A DNA stretch of 10,272 nt from Treponema sp. GTDB taxonomy: Bacteria; Spirochaetota; Spirochaetia; Treponematales; Breznakiellaceae. The stretch covers positions 1 through 10,272 of the forward strand of contig JAITHH010000277.1 in NCBI GenBank assembly GCA_031280065.1, read 5' to 3'. Under the pieces are notes generated by a model. The model saw only the letters and a list, made by a program, of their open reading frames with translations, did no database searches and was not told where the DNA came from. Positions 4,526 to 10,272 of this stretch are shown here, in pieces. Within the stretch, counting starts at the first letter, position 1, and each line of letters begins with the position of its first letter. The position numbers were made by a program, and so were the translations under genes.

Positions 4526-4990
4526 TTAATGCCCCTCCAGTTCCAACAGATAGCGCTTCGTGGGAAGTCCGCCGCCATAGCCGGTAAGCGAGCCGTCACT
4601 GCCTATCACGCGGTGGCAGGGAACCACGATCACCAGGGGATTGCGGTGGTTGGCCGATCCCACCGCCCGGCTTGCCTGGGGATTGCCGATCAGCGCGGCC
4701 ACCTCGCCGTAGGTGCGGGTCTCCCCATAGGGAATCGTTTGCAGGGCTTTCCAGACCCTTACTTGAAAATCCGTGCCCCGGAACGTCAGGGGCAGATCAA
4801 AGTCCCGGCGCAAACCTTCAAAGTATTCCGTTAATTGGGATGCCGCCGCCCGGATCAGCGCGGTTTCAGCGCGTTCAAAACCCTGCGGCGGTTCCTCCCC
4901 CCCGGCAAAGAACACTCCGCTTAACGCGCCCGCTTCCTCCGCGATCCCCAGCAGACCCGCCGGATACGGGTAAAAAAATACTTTTTTCAC
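4526..4990 (-). CDS. ogt: Methylated-DNA--protein-cysteine S-methyltransferase
   Basis: 154 residues. The suicide methyl-acceptor motif PCHRVIG is at 124-130 with Cys125. Before it come the helix-turn-helix region FQVRVWKALQTIPYGETRTYGEVAALIG and RAVGSANHRNP, including the arginine finger (R108) and the Asn of the NP-containing hinge. It repairs O6-alkylguanine and O4-alkylthymine by irreversible transfer to Cys125. The N-terminal domain is short, as in Ogt-type proteins, with no Ada-type AraC domain. The start is GTG (4990), preceded by AGGGA that overlaps the TAA of the helical gene upstream. The five-base gap between stop and start indicates coupling. It is last in the cheW-recN gene run, and its presence after recN gives the 3' part a DNA-repair theme. 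It ends 18 bases from a converging hairpin. Confidence 0.95.
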   Translation of the reverse strand: MKKVFFYPYPAGLLGIAEEAGALSGVFFAGGEEPPQGFERAETALIRAAASQLTEYFEGLRRDFDLPLTFRGTDFQVRVWKALQTIPYGETRTYGEVAALIGNPQASRAVGSANHRNPLVIVVPCHRVIGSDGSLTGYGGGLPTKRYLLELEGH

Positions 4991-4995
4991 GTTCT

Positions 4996-5805
4996 TTATC
5001 CCTGCGCTGTTTTCGATTGCTGCTTGCGGGCTGACTCAAACAGATTCTGCCACACCTCAAGCGGCTTCTTGAGCGCCTCCGCCTGGTTCCGCTCACCGAT
5101 AAGGAAATGAATCCGTTTGAGGCCGCTTAAAAAGTTGATGCCCATCCTGATGTCATCAGCGCTTTTGCTGGAAAGCGCGAATTTCTCCTGGTAGCGCTGC
5201 GCCGCAGTCTTGAAAAGTTTGATGATAAGCCGCAAATGGTACACCGTCGGCTCGTACCAGGGGGAACGGGGGTCCCGGTTTTCCACCGCCGATTTCAGAT
5301 CAAAGATGTTTTTTGCCGCCGCCGCGTAACGGCCCTCCAGGTCCACAAAAGACCAGCGCCACTTGGTATTCTGTCCAAAGGCGTTCTCCAGCAGTTGAAT
5401 GGTAAATCCTATCTTGCGGGCCAAGCGGTAGCGCTGAATGGGGTCCAGAAAATGCAGGGCTTTCAGCCGGTCCTCGTATTCCTCAAACGCCGCGTCCACA
5501 GCCGTCCCCACGATCTCTTCGAGGTAGCAGACGCACCGGTACAGGGCCTTTCTTCCTTCGTTGAGGGCCTCTTCGTCCTTCACACGCAGCATCGACTCGG
5601 AAACCCCGTTCAAGATGATATAACAGGAGACTAGATTGAGCATATCCTCCGCTAAGGCGACGCGTTTTTCCGCAGTGTCTTCCGCCCCCTGCTGAATCTG
5701 ATCCAGTACCGTTTTTTCCCGCTGGAGCAGCCCGTCGATAGTCTCCCGGTAAACGGTTGTTTTCTCATAGTATTCCTGCTTGTCCTCTTGGGTAACCTTT
5801 GCCAT
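4996..5805 (-). CDS. Conserved-looking all-helical protein of unknown function
   Basis: 269 residues, highly charged and predicted almost wholly alpha-helical, without signal peptide or membrane segment. The N-terminal ~55 residues (KQEYYEKTTVYRETIDGLLQREKTVLDQIQQ) could form a coiled coil. The centre contains LDPIQRYRLARKIGFTIQLLENAFGQNTKWRWSFVDLEGRYAAAAKNIFDLKSAVENRDPRSPWYEPTVYHLRL, dense in aromatic and charged residues, which looks conserved rather than random. I do not recognise a domain. It lies between recN and ogt; a GGCGGG seven bases before the ATG is a weak ribosome site. The upstream gap to recN is enlarged by a MITE-like element (5833-5893). Context allows a cytoplasmic role linked to RecN or chromosome maintenance, but this is only association. 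Reality of the gene is well supported by codon pattern and tight coupling to ogt. Confidence 0.8.
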   Translation of the reverse strand: MAKVTQEDKQEYYEKTTVYRETIDGLLQREKTVLDQIQQGAEDTAEKRVALAEDMLNLVSCYIILNGVSESMLRVKDEEALNEGRKALYRCVCYLEEIVGTAVDAAFEEYEDRLKALHFLDPIQRYRLARKIGFTIQLLENAFGQNTKWRWSFVDLEGRYAAAAKNIFDLKSAVENRDPRSPWYEPTVYHLRLIIKLFKTAAQRYQEKFALSSKSADDIRMGINFLSGLKRIHFLIGERNQAEALKKPLEVWQNLFESARKQQSKTAQG

Positions 5806-5832
5806 ATATCCCGCCGAAGTTTCAAATCCTTA

Positions 5833-5893
5833 GAGCCTGCAAGGTAGAATTTTGACGTTTGAAACGCCAAAATTCCAGATTTTGAACAGGCTC
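5833..5893. mobile_element. 61-bp MITE-like element with IS5-group-like ends
   Basis: Perfect 7-bp terminal repeats GAGCCTG (5833-5839) and CAGGCTC (5887-5893) are flanked on each side by TTA (5830-5832 and 5894-5896), consistent with a 3-bp target duplication. Internally GAATTTTG-A-CGTTT (5847-5860) pairs with AAACG-C-CAAAATTC (5862-5875), so almost the whole unit folds into one hairpin. On the minus strand the end reads GAGCCTGTTCAAAAT, which resembles ends of IS5-group elements such as the IS1031 subgroup, known for TNA target duplications. No transposase gene is in the window. It sits in the recN/helical-gene gap and could act as an RNA stem in the operon transcript. Confidence 0.65.
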
Positions 5894-5940
5894 TTAAAGC
5901 CGATCCAGAGCGCCCCGCCTGAGCCCTGAAGTTTCGAGCC

Positions 5941-7641
5941 TCAGGACACCCGGTATTTGGCCAGGAGCGCGTCCGCATGGGCCAGGGCAGCTTCCTGGGC
6001 TGAATCCCCCGCCAGCATCCGGGCGATTTCCTCCCGCCGCGCCGGAGGAGCAAGCGCCGAAACCGTGGTTACCGTCCGCTCTCCCTGCATCTGCTTCTCA
6101 ACCTTAAAATGATTATCGGCGCGAACCGCGATAGCGGCAAGGTGCGTTACGCAAAAAATTTGCTTGATACGCCCGATTTTCGCAAGATATTCCCCCACGG
6201 AAAGGGCGACTTCCCCCCCTATCCCCGTGTCAATCTCATCGAAGATCAGGGTTTCTATGGCGTCGGCCCCGGCAAGCGCCGTTTTTATGGCCAGCATCAC
6301 CCGGGACAGCTCCCCCCCGCTGGCAATGCGGGAGAGATCCTTCAACGGCTCCCCCGGATTCGCGGATATGAGGAATTCCACCTCGTCGGCCCCCCAGGGC
6401 CCGCACACCCGGCTCCCTTCGCCGCCCTTGGGGCTTACGGTAATGGAAAAGGCAGAGCGGGGCATCCCCAGATTGGCAATGATCCCCGTGATCCGCGCCC
6501 CCAAATCCCGCGCCCCGGCCTTCCGCTTGCCGCTGATCTCCACCGCCCGGCGGAGAATCTCCTTTTCCAGCGCCCCAATCTCCGCCCGGAGCTTGTCCCG
6601 GTTCTCCTCAGCCCCGGACAGGGCCTCGATCTCCGCCGCCGCCGCGTCCCGGTACGCCAGGATAGCGTCTTCATCAAAGCCCGGACCCTGGGCGTACTTC
6701 TTCTTGAGCCGGTGAAGCAGGGCCAGCCGTTCTTCCACCGCTTCCAGCCGGGCCGGATCGGATATGAGTCCGTCCCGGTACGAGCGAAATTCTTCCGCCA
6801 GATCCTCGGCCTCGTAGAACAGATCGTCCATGCGCCGGGCCGTTTCCCCCAGCGCCGGGTCGATGGCCGCGGCGTTTTCCAGCGAAGAGCGGGCCCGCCG
6901 CGCCAGACTCAGTACCGACGGCTCGTCATCGCAAAAAGCCGCCGCGGCGCTATTCACCTGATCCGCCAGTCTTTCAAAATCCCCCAGCCGGGAGGCTTCG
7001 GCCTCCAGTTCCCGGCTTTCGCCGCTTTTCACCGCCGCCGCGCTGATCTCCTCCACGGCGTAACTGAGCATCTCGATCCGCACGTCCCGGTCCCGCGCTG
7101 ACGCGAGAAAGGTCTCCAGGGTCTTCTTCTTCTCCGTCAGATCCGCGAACAACCGGCTGAATTCGGCGACATCCTCTTCCAGGCCCGCAAAACGGTCCAG
7201 GTACTTCCGGTGGTTTTCTTTCCGCAGCAGGGATTCGTGGGCATGCTGCCCGTGCAGGTCAAAGAGCAGGGCCATGAATTCCGCCAGATCGGCGCGGGTA
7301 ACGGGCGTATTCTGGATATACATGGCCCCCCGGCCTGAACTTTTGATATTCCGCCTGACCACGAGCTGCCCGTCATCGCTTTGAATGTCCCGGCCCTCAA
7401 GCCACTGCGCGGCCTCGGCGTTTTCCGGGCGCAGGGACAGCACCGCGGAAACGCCCGCCTCTTCCGCGCCGGTACGGATCACCTCCGCGTCGGCCTTGGC
7501 GCCCAGGAGAAAGCCCAATGCGCCGACGATGATGGACTTTCCCGCGCCGGTCTCGCCGGTGAGAATAGTCAGCCCGCCCTCAAACGAAAGACTCAGGTTC
7601 TCCGCCAGGGCGTAGTTACGGATACTCAACTCTTCAAGCAT
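5941..7641 (-). CDS. recN: DNA repair protein RecN (SMC-like ATPase)
   Basis: 566 residues, normal for RecN. The N-terminus MLEELSIRNYALAENLSLSFEGGLTILTGETGAGKS contains Walker A (G29-S36). The middle ~300 residues are long charged helices forming the coiled coil (VEEISAAAVKSGESRELEAEASRLGDFERL and similar). The C-terminal half has the ABC signature SGGE (441-444), Walker B LIFDEIDTGIGG (D468, E469), and VTHLAAIAVRADNHF with the switch His. RecN is recruited to double-strand breaks and bridges or aligns DNA ends and sister chromatids for RecA-dependent repair. ATG 7639-7641 follows GGGAGG with five-base spacing and lies inside the end of nadK (8-bp overlap), indicating coupled translation. 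No LexA-type operator is expected internally and none is seen at this start. Confidence 0.97.
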   Translation of the reverse strand: MLEELSIRNYALAENLSLSFEGGLTILTGETGAGKSIIVGALGFLLGAKADAEVIRTGAEEAGVSAVLSLRPENAEAAQWLEGRDIQSDDGQLVVRRNIKSSGRGAMYIQNTPVTRADLAEFMALLFDLHGQHAHESLLRKENHRKYLDRFAGLEEDVAEFSRLFADLTEKKKTLETFLASARDRDVRIEMLSYAVEEISAAAVKSGESRELEAEASRLGDFERLADQVNSAAAAFCDDEPSVLSLARRARSSLENAAAIDPALGETARRMDDLFYEAEDLAEEFRSYRDGLISDPARLEAVEERLALLHRLKKKYAQGPGFDEDAILAYRDAAAAEIEALSGAEENRDKLRAEIGALEKEILRRAVEISGKRKAGARDLGARITGIIANLGMPRSAFSITVSPKGGEGSRVCGPWGADEVEFLISANPGEPLKDLSRIASGGELSRVMLAIKTALAGADAIETLIFDEIDTGIGGEVALSVGEYLAKIGRIKQIFCVTHLAAIAVRADNHFKVEKQMQGERTVTTVSALAPPARREEIARMLAGDSAQEAALAHADALLAKYRVS

Positions 7642-8515
7642 GGACGCCTCCCGTTTCCGCGCCGGGCCAGTTCAACTTTTGCCGCAGGGCCCGGTAGAAC
7701 GCCCGCCGGTCCGAGGCGATAAGGGCGGCTTCGTAGGGGGCCCGGTATATGCGGATCAGATCGCCGGGCTCCAGGGCCCAGGTCTTTTGACCGTCCAAGG
7801 TGAGCAGCACCCCGCTCCGCTGCTGTTCCTCGACCTGCACCAGCAGCGTGTCCTGGGCGGGCATCACGATGGGACGGTTGGACAGGGTAAAGGGACAGAT
7901 GGGGTTGATGATCAGCGCCTCGATTTCGGGGTCCAGGATCGGGCCCCCGGCGGCCACCGAATAGGCGGTAGAGCCGGTGGGCGTGGCCGCGATGAGGCCG
8001 TCGGAACGGTAATGCCCCAGCCGTATCAGCGCCCCGTCCCGCTCGGACATCACGGTAAGGGAGATGATCTTGGCGATTCCCGACGCTGAAATCACCGCCT
8101 CGTTGAGGCAGGACGCCCGCGTGAGGATCACATCCCGGCGCTCCACGGTCAATTCCAGCATGATCCGCCGCGAGATCGCCGCCTTTCCCTCAAGCCACTG
8201 CCCGAATACCGCAGCCCATTCACCGGGGGGCACCACCGCGATAAAGCCCAGCGCGCCAAAGTTGATGGGAAGCAGAGGGATGCCCCGCGGGGCCGCGATT
8301 CGGGCGGCAAACAGCACGGTCCCGTCCCCGCCCAGACTAAAGGCAAGGTCAAAACCCTCCCGGAAGCCGGAATCATCCGGTTCGGCGGAGGGATAACGCG
8401 CCGCCTCAAAGCCCCGCCGCGCAAGCTCCTCCCCGATGGTTTGGGCCAAACGCTCTGCGGCGGCTTTATGGGGATTGACAAACAGCAGGGCCCGGCGGGG
8501 GACAGGTTCGGCCAT
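7634..8515 (-). CDS. nadK: NAD kinase
   Basis: 293 residues, family-typical. Motifs in order: LGGDGTVLFAAR with GGDGT (62-66), containing the catalytic Asp and the phosphate-binding loop; NFGALGF (85-91); LNEAVIS (137-143); the long NAD-binding motif SDGLIAATPTGSTAYSVAAGGPI (171-193); and LDGQ (240-243) near the end. The enzyme phosphorylates NAD to NADP with ATP or polyphosphate in the cytoplasm. ATG 8515 is preceded by GGGGAG at seven-base spacing and lies 14 bases after the stop of the DegT-like gene. The 3' end overlaps recN by 8 bp. The nadK-recN adjacency occurs in many bacteria, so this part of the operon is conventional. The C-terminal ALRQKLNWPGAETGGVHA tail is short and unremarkable. 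Confidence 0.96.
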   Translation of the reverse strand: MAEPVPRRALLFVNPHKAAAERLAQTIGEELARRGFEAARYPSAEPDDSGFREGFDLAFSLGGDGTVLFAARIAAPRGIPLLPINFGALGFIAVVPPGEWAAVFGQWLEGKAAISRRIMLELTVERRDVILTRASCLNEAVISASGIAKIISLTVMSERDGALIRLGHYRSDGLIAATPTGSTAYSVAAGGPILDPEIEALIINPICPFTLSNRPIVMPAQDTLLVQVEEQQRSGVLLTLDGQKTWALEPGDLIRIYRAPYEAALIASDRRAFYRALRQKLNWPGAETGGVHA

Positions 8516-8529
8516 TCCGCAACTCCCCG

Positions 8530-9561
8530 CTAGGGCAGCGTCATGATGAGCTTGGCAACCCGGCCAGCCTCAGTTGCGGACAGGCGGGGGTAGAGGGGGA
8601 ACAGGGCGGTACGCAGGGACAGGGAATACGCCTCCGGGCACAGTTCCCCGGCAGCCGCGCCGGACCCGGCCAGGGTATCCTCAAAGGCGCTTTCCACCGC
8701 GATCTCTTTCTTCTTGGCGTAGGCCTTGACGTCCTTCATCCCCGTTTCAAGGATCAGGGGAAAGGCGTAGCAGTTATATTCCGCGTCTTCCCGCTGAATA
8801 AACCGTTTATGCCGCGTCCGCAGAGCCGACTGGATGTAGGACTGGCTGATTTCCTTCCGTTTTTCAAGATTCCGGGCGCATTCCTTAAACTGCACCACCG
8901 CCATGGCCGCGTTCAAATCGGGCAGGCTGTATTCAGGCAGGGGCGGCTGCCCCCGCAGTACCGAAGCGTCCCGGCGGTTCACCGAATAGAGCAGGGCCCC
9001 TCCCCCGGAGGTGAGCATGTCCCGCTCCTCAAGGCCGAGGATCGTAAAGGTTCCGAAGGAACCGGCCAGAGCCTCGCCCAGATGCGTACCGAAACTCTGG
9101 GAACAGTCCTCGATGACCGGCAGCCCCATCTGGGTGATACCGGCCATGTCCGCGGTGAATCCCAGCGTATGGTTTACCGCGATACAGCGGGCGATGGTCT
9201 CGCCCCGCCTTGCAAGCGCGGCCTCGATGGTTTCCGGCCCGATACACGCGGTTCCCGGCAGTACGTCGGCGTACAGGGGCGTGAGCCGCAGTTCCTCAAG
9301 AACCTGCGCGTAATAGCGGGGGGACAAGGCGGAAATCACCACACCCTGCCCGTCCTCCATGCCCAGGGCGGCCAGGGCAAAGCGCAGGGCGATGGCGGGG
9401 CTCCGCAGGGCGAGGCAATAATCGTACTGTAAATGCTCTTTTGCGATCTGGATAAGGAAGCGGGCCTGTTCCCCCGGCCCGATCTTATCCGCCACCATAG
9501 CGGTAAGCACCGCATCCATCTCCTTCCGCCTAATGGTTGGAGAATAGACTTCGATCTTCAT
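8530..9561 (-). CDS. DegT/DnrJ/EryC1/StrS-family protein lacking the catalytic lysine
   Basis: 343 residues with the fold-type I layout of sugar aminotransferases. Recognisable parts are: RSPAIALRFALAALGMEDGQGVVISALS (the s-G-t-A-L-x2-AL region), LYADVLPGTACIGPETIEAAL, PVIEDCSQSFGTHLG (149-162, with D152 as the PLP-pyridine Asp), the C-terminal AAMAVVQFKECARNLEKRKEIS, and LFPLYPRLSATEA. The segment that should read S-x3-K-n-l-x2-G-e-G-G is TILGLEERDMLTSGGG, which puts Arg180 where the Schiff-base Lys belongs. No other Lys lies within 40 residues on either side. It is therefore probably not a standard aminotransferase: it may be a PLP-binding dehydratase-like variant or a non-catalytic homologue. 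It starts 17 bases after cheW and ends 14 bases before nadK, as part of one operon. Confidence 0.85.
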   Translation of the reverse strand: MKIEVYSPTIRRKEMDAVLTAMVADKIGPGEQARFLIQIAKEHLQYDYCLALRSPAIALRFALAALGMEDGQGVVISALSPRYYAQVLEELRLTPLYADVLPGTACIGPETIEAALARRGETIARCIAVNHTLGFTADMAGITQMGLPVIEDCSQSFGTHLGEALAGSFGTFTILGLEERDMLTSGGGALLYSVNRRDASVLRGQPPLPEYSLPDLNAAMAVVQFKECARNLEKRKEISQSYIQSALRTRHKRFIQREDAEYNCYAFPLILETGMKDVKAYAKKKEIAVESAFEDTLAGSGAAAGELCPEAYSLSLRTALFPLYPRLSATEAGRVAKLIMTLP

Positions 9562-9578
9562 GCCGCGCTTACCTGTCT

Positions 9579-10049
9579 CTAGCGCCTAAGTTCGGCAATT
9601 TTCTGAAGTTCCTTGGGATTGAAGAGGTCCCGTATGTCCAGGATGATAAGATAGCCGTTTTCCTGGCGGACCACCCCTTGAATATACTCCGCGCCGATCC
9701 CGGTGAGCATTTGGGGGGGCGGCTGCACCTGATCCTTCTCGATAGTAACAACCCGCGATACGCGGTCGATGATGATTCCCAGCTTCATCCCGTCGATGTC
9801 CAGGATAACAAAGCCGGACAGCAGTTCGTCCTCCTCGGAATTGAGCACTTTCTTTATATGAAACCGTTTATGCAGATTGATGATCGGTATGATTTCACTG
9901 CGGAGATTGAAAATTCCCTCTACATAACTGGGGGCGTTCGGGATTGACCGGATTGCCTGCGCCCGGACAATCTCCTTCACATCCATGATGTTGATCCCGT
10001 AGAGTTCTTCCCCAAGCTGAAACGTTACCAGTTGATTCTGTTCGGCCAT
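9579..10049 (-). CDS. cheW: Chemotaxis coupling protein CheW
   Basis: 156 residues, a single CheW domain starting at residue 5: LVTFQLGEELYGINIMDVKEIVRAQAIRSIPNAPSYVEGIFNLRSEIIPIINLHKRF, followed by GFVILDIDGMKLGIIIDRVSRVVTI and YIQGVVRQENGYLIILDIRDLF. The NLRG receptor/CheA-binding signature is present as NLRS (48-51), keeping R50 with Ser for Gly. The IIDRVSRV segment is the usual vDxVxxV. CheW links methyl-accepting receptors to the CheA kinase in the cytoplasmic array. No response-regulator domain is fused, so it is not CheV. The start has a GGGGG run 8-12 bases upstream. It heads the minus-strand gene run; CheA and receptor genes are not in view. Confidence 0.95.
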   Translation of the reverse strand: MAEQNQLVTFQLGEELYGINIMDVKEIVRAQAIRSIPNAPSYVEGIFNLRSEIIPIINLHKRFHIKKVLNSEEDELLSGFVILDIDGMKLGIIIDRVSRVVTIEKDQVQPPPQMLTGIGAEYIQGVVRQENGYLIILDIRDLFNPKELQKIAELRR

Positions 10050-10069
10050 ATAAACGCCCCCTTTCTCTG

Positions 10070-10099
10070 AGTGTACTCTATAAAGCCGTCTTGTTTCAA
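10070..10099 (-). promoter_or_regulatory. Candidate promoter of the cheW operon
   Basis: On the minus strand, TTGAAA (10099-10094) and TACACT (10075-10070) are 18 bp apart, with 5/6 and 4/6 matches to the housekeeping consensus. Transcription would begin near 10063, leaving a very short leader around the GGGGG ribosome site and the ATG at 10049. The promoter lies between the hairpin repeat and cheW, consistent with cheW being the first gene of the unit. No sigma-28-type sequence is evident. Confidence 0.35.
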
Positions 10100-10108
10100 G
10101 GGATTTTG

Positions 10109-10155
10109 AGCGGGGGCGCGAACCTGCGGTTCGACGGCCCCACGGTCCCCCCGCT
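10109..10155. repeat. GC-rich hairpin repeat, copy B, at the 3' end of the edge gene
   Basis: AGCGGGGG (10109-10116) pairs with CCCCCGCT (10148-10155), and inside it CGAACC-TGC-GGTTCG (10119-10133) forms a second perfect stem. The part 10117-10140 resembles 353-376 of copy A. The stop codon of the minus-strand edge gene (10154-10156) lies in the outer arm, so the structure is transcribed right at the end of that gene. It may serve as its 3' stabiliser or terminator, though no U-run follows on the minus strand. Confidence 0.55.
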
Positions 10156-10272
10156 AACCGCCCCCATATACTTCAAACGCCGCCCAGAGCCGGTCGCTGA
10201 AAGGCGGCGGCGCGCAAACCTGAATCATCCGCCCTTCCTCTGGAGCGCGGGGATCGGGAAAGGACAGCAGCC
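10154..10272 (-). CDS. 3' end of an unrecognised gene, cut by the window edge
   Basis: In one minus-strand frame the last 38 codons read LLSFPDPRAPEEGRMIQVCAPPPFSDRLWAAFEVYGGG and stop with TAG at 10154-10156. The other two frames meet stops within this stretch (10-25 codons earlier) and look less protein-like. The tail is rich in Pro and aromatic residues. It is too short for a family call. The stop is embedded in the hairpin repeat, and about 105 bases separate it from cheW, with a candidate cheW promoter between, so it is probably a separate unit. Confidence 0.5.
   Translation of the reverse strand, partial: LLSFPDPRAPEEGRMIQVCAPPPFSDRLWAAFEVYGGG

Noticed and set aside
5918..5946. CCTGAG/CTCAGG stem around the recN stop as a terminator
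   Set aside because: Only six base pairs, a long loop and no U-run on the minus strand; the operon seems to continue.
6109..7101. 330-residue plus-strand open frame opposite recN (and a 183-residue one at 6164-6715)
   Set aside because: Shadow frames of recN in GC-rich DNA: Pro/Arg/Gly-rich, no start signal, no domain, while recN on the other strand has all motifs.
1..10272. tRNA, rRNA or replication origin
   Set aside because: No cloverleaf, rRNA motif or clustered DnaA-box pattern was recognised by eye on either strand.

Overview
The window looks like a chromosomal piece of a GC-rich bacterium. A CheW - DegT-like - NAD kinase - RecN gene order, short helical spirochaete-type hypotheticals and GC-rich hairpin intergenic repeats suggest a treponeme-like spirochaete, perhaps of the termite-gut type. 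That assignment is inference; no rRNA or other marker gene is present.

Left end (1-1569, minus strand): the last ~110 codons of the tRNA-modification GTPase gene mnmE run off the window edge. Its GTPase and N-terminal domains are absent. In their place is a block of GC-rich hairpins (about 344-470), then a complete gene for a multi-pass membrane protein of the sterol C14/C24-reductase (ERG4/ERG24) family.

Middle (1739-3167): a compact toxin-antitoxin island, visibly more AT-rich than its surroundings. It holds a plus-strand hicB-hicA pair, a run of three hairpins ending in a strong intrinsic terminator (2265-2290), a minus-strand pair made of a BrnT/DUF4258-like putative toxin and a short putative antitoxin, and a divergent plus-strand gene that is a clear paralogue of that antitoxin without its own toxin. 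This last gene meets the next one (an SDR oxidoreductase, minus) tail to tail on a TCATGA palindrome. A small secreted protein of unknown function (4104-4481, plus) follows. A palindrome, ACCGT-N5-ACGGT, overlaps the putative -10 boxes of both hicB and this secreted protein.

Right half (4526-10049, minus strand): a probable operon transcribed in the order cheW, DegT/AHBA_syn-like protein, NAD kinase (nadK), recN, an uncharacterised helical protein, ogt. NAD kinase and recN overlap by 8 bp, and the other junctions are 5-17 bp except recN/helical gene. That gap carries a 61-bp MITE-like element with GAGCCTG ends and TTA flanks, which resembles the ends of IS5-group insertion sequences. The DegT-like protein keeps the fold motifs but has Arg in place of the PLP-binding Lys. 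At the right edge is the 3' end of an unrecognised minus-strand gene, whose stop codon lies in a hairpin related to the repeat at the left end.

The points most worth a second look are the unnamed toxin-antitoxin family with its divergent orphan paralogue, the 61-bp MITE in the recN operon, the Lys-less DegT-like protein tied to NAD kinase and RecN, the 5'-truncated mnmE abutting a dispersed hairpin repeat, and the palindrome shared by two promoters.
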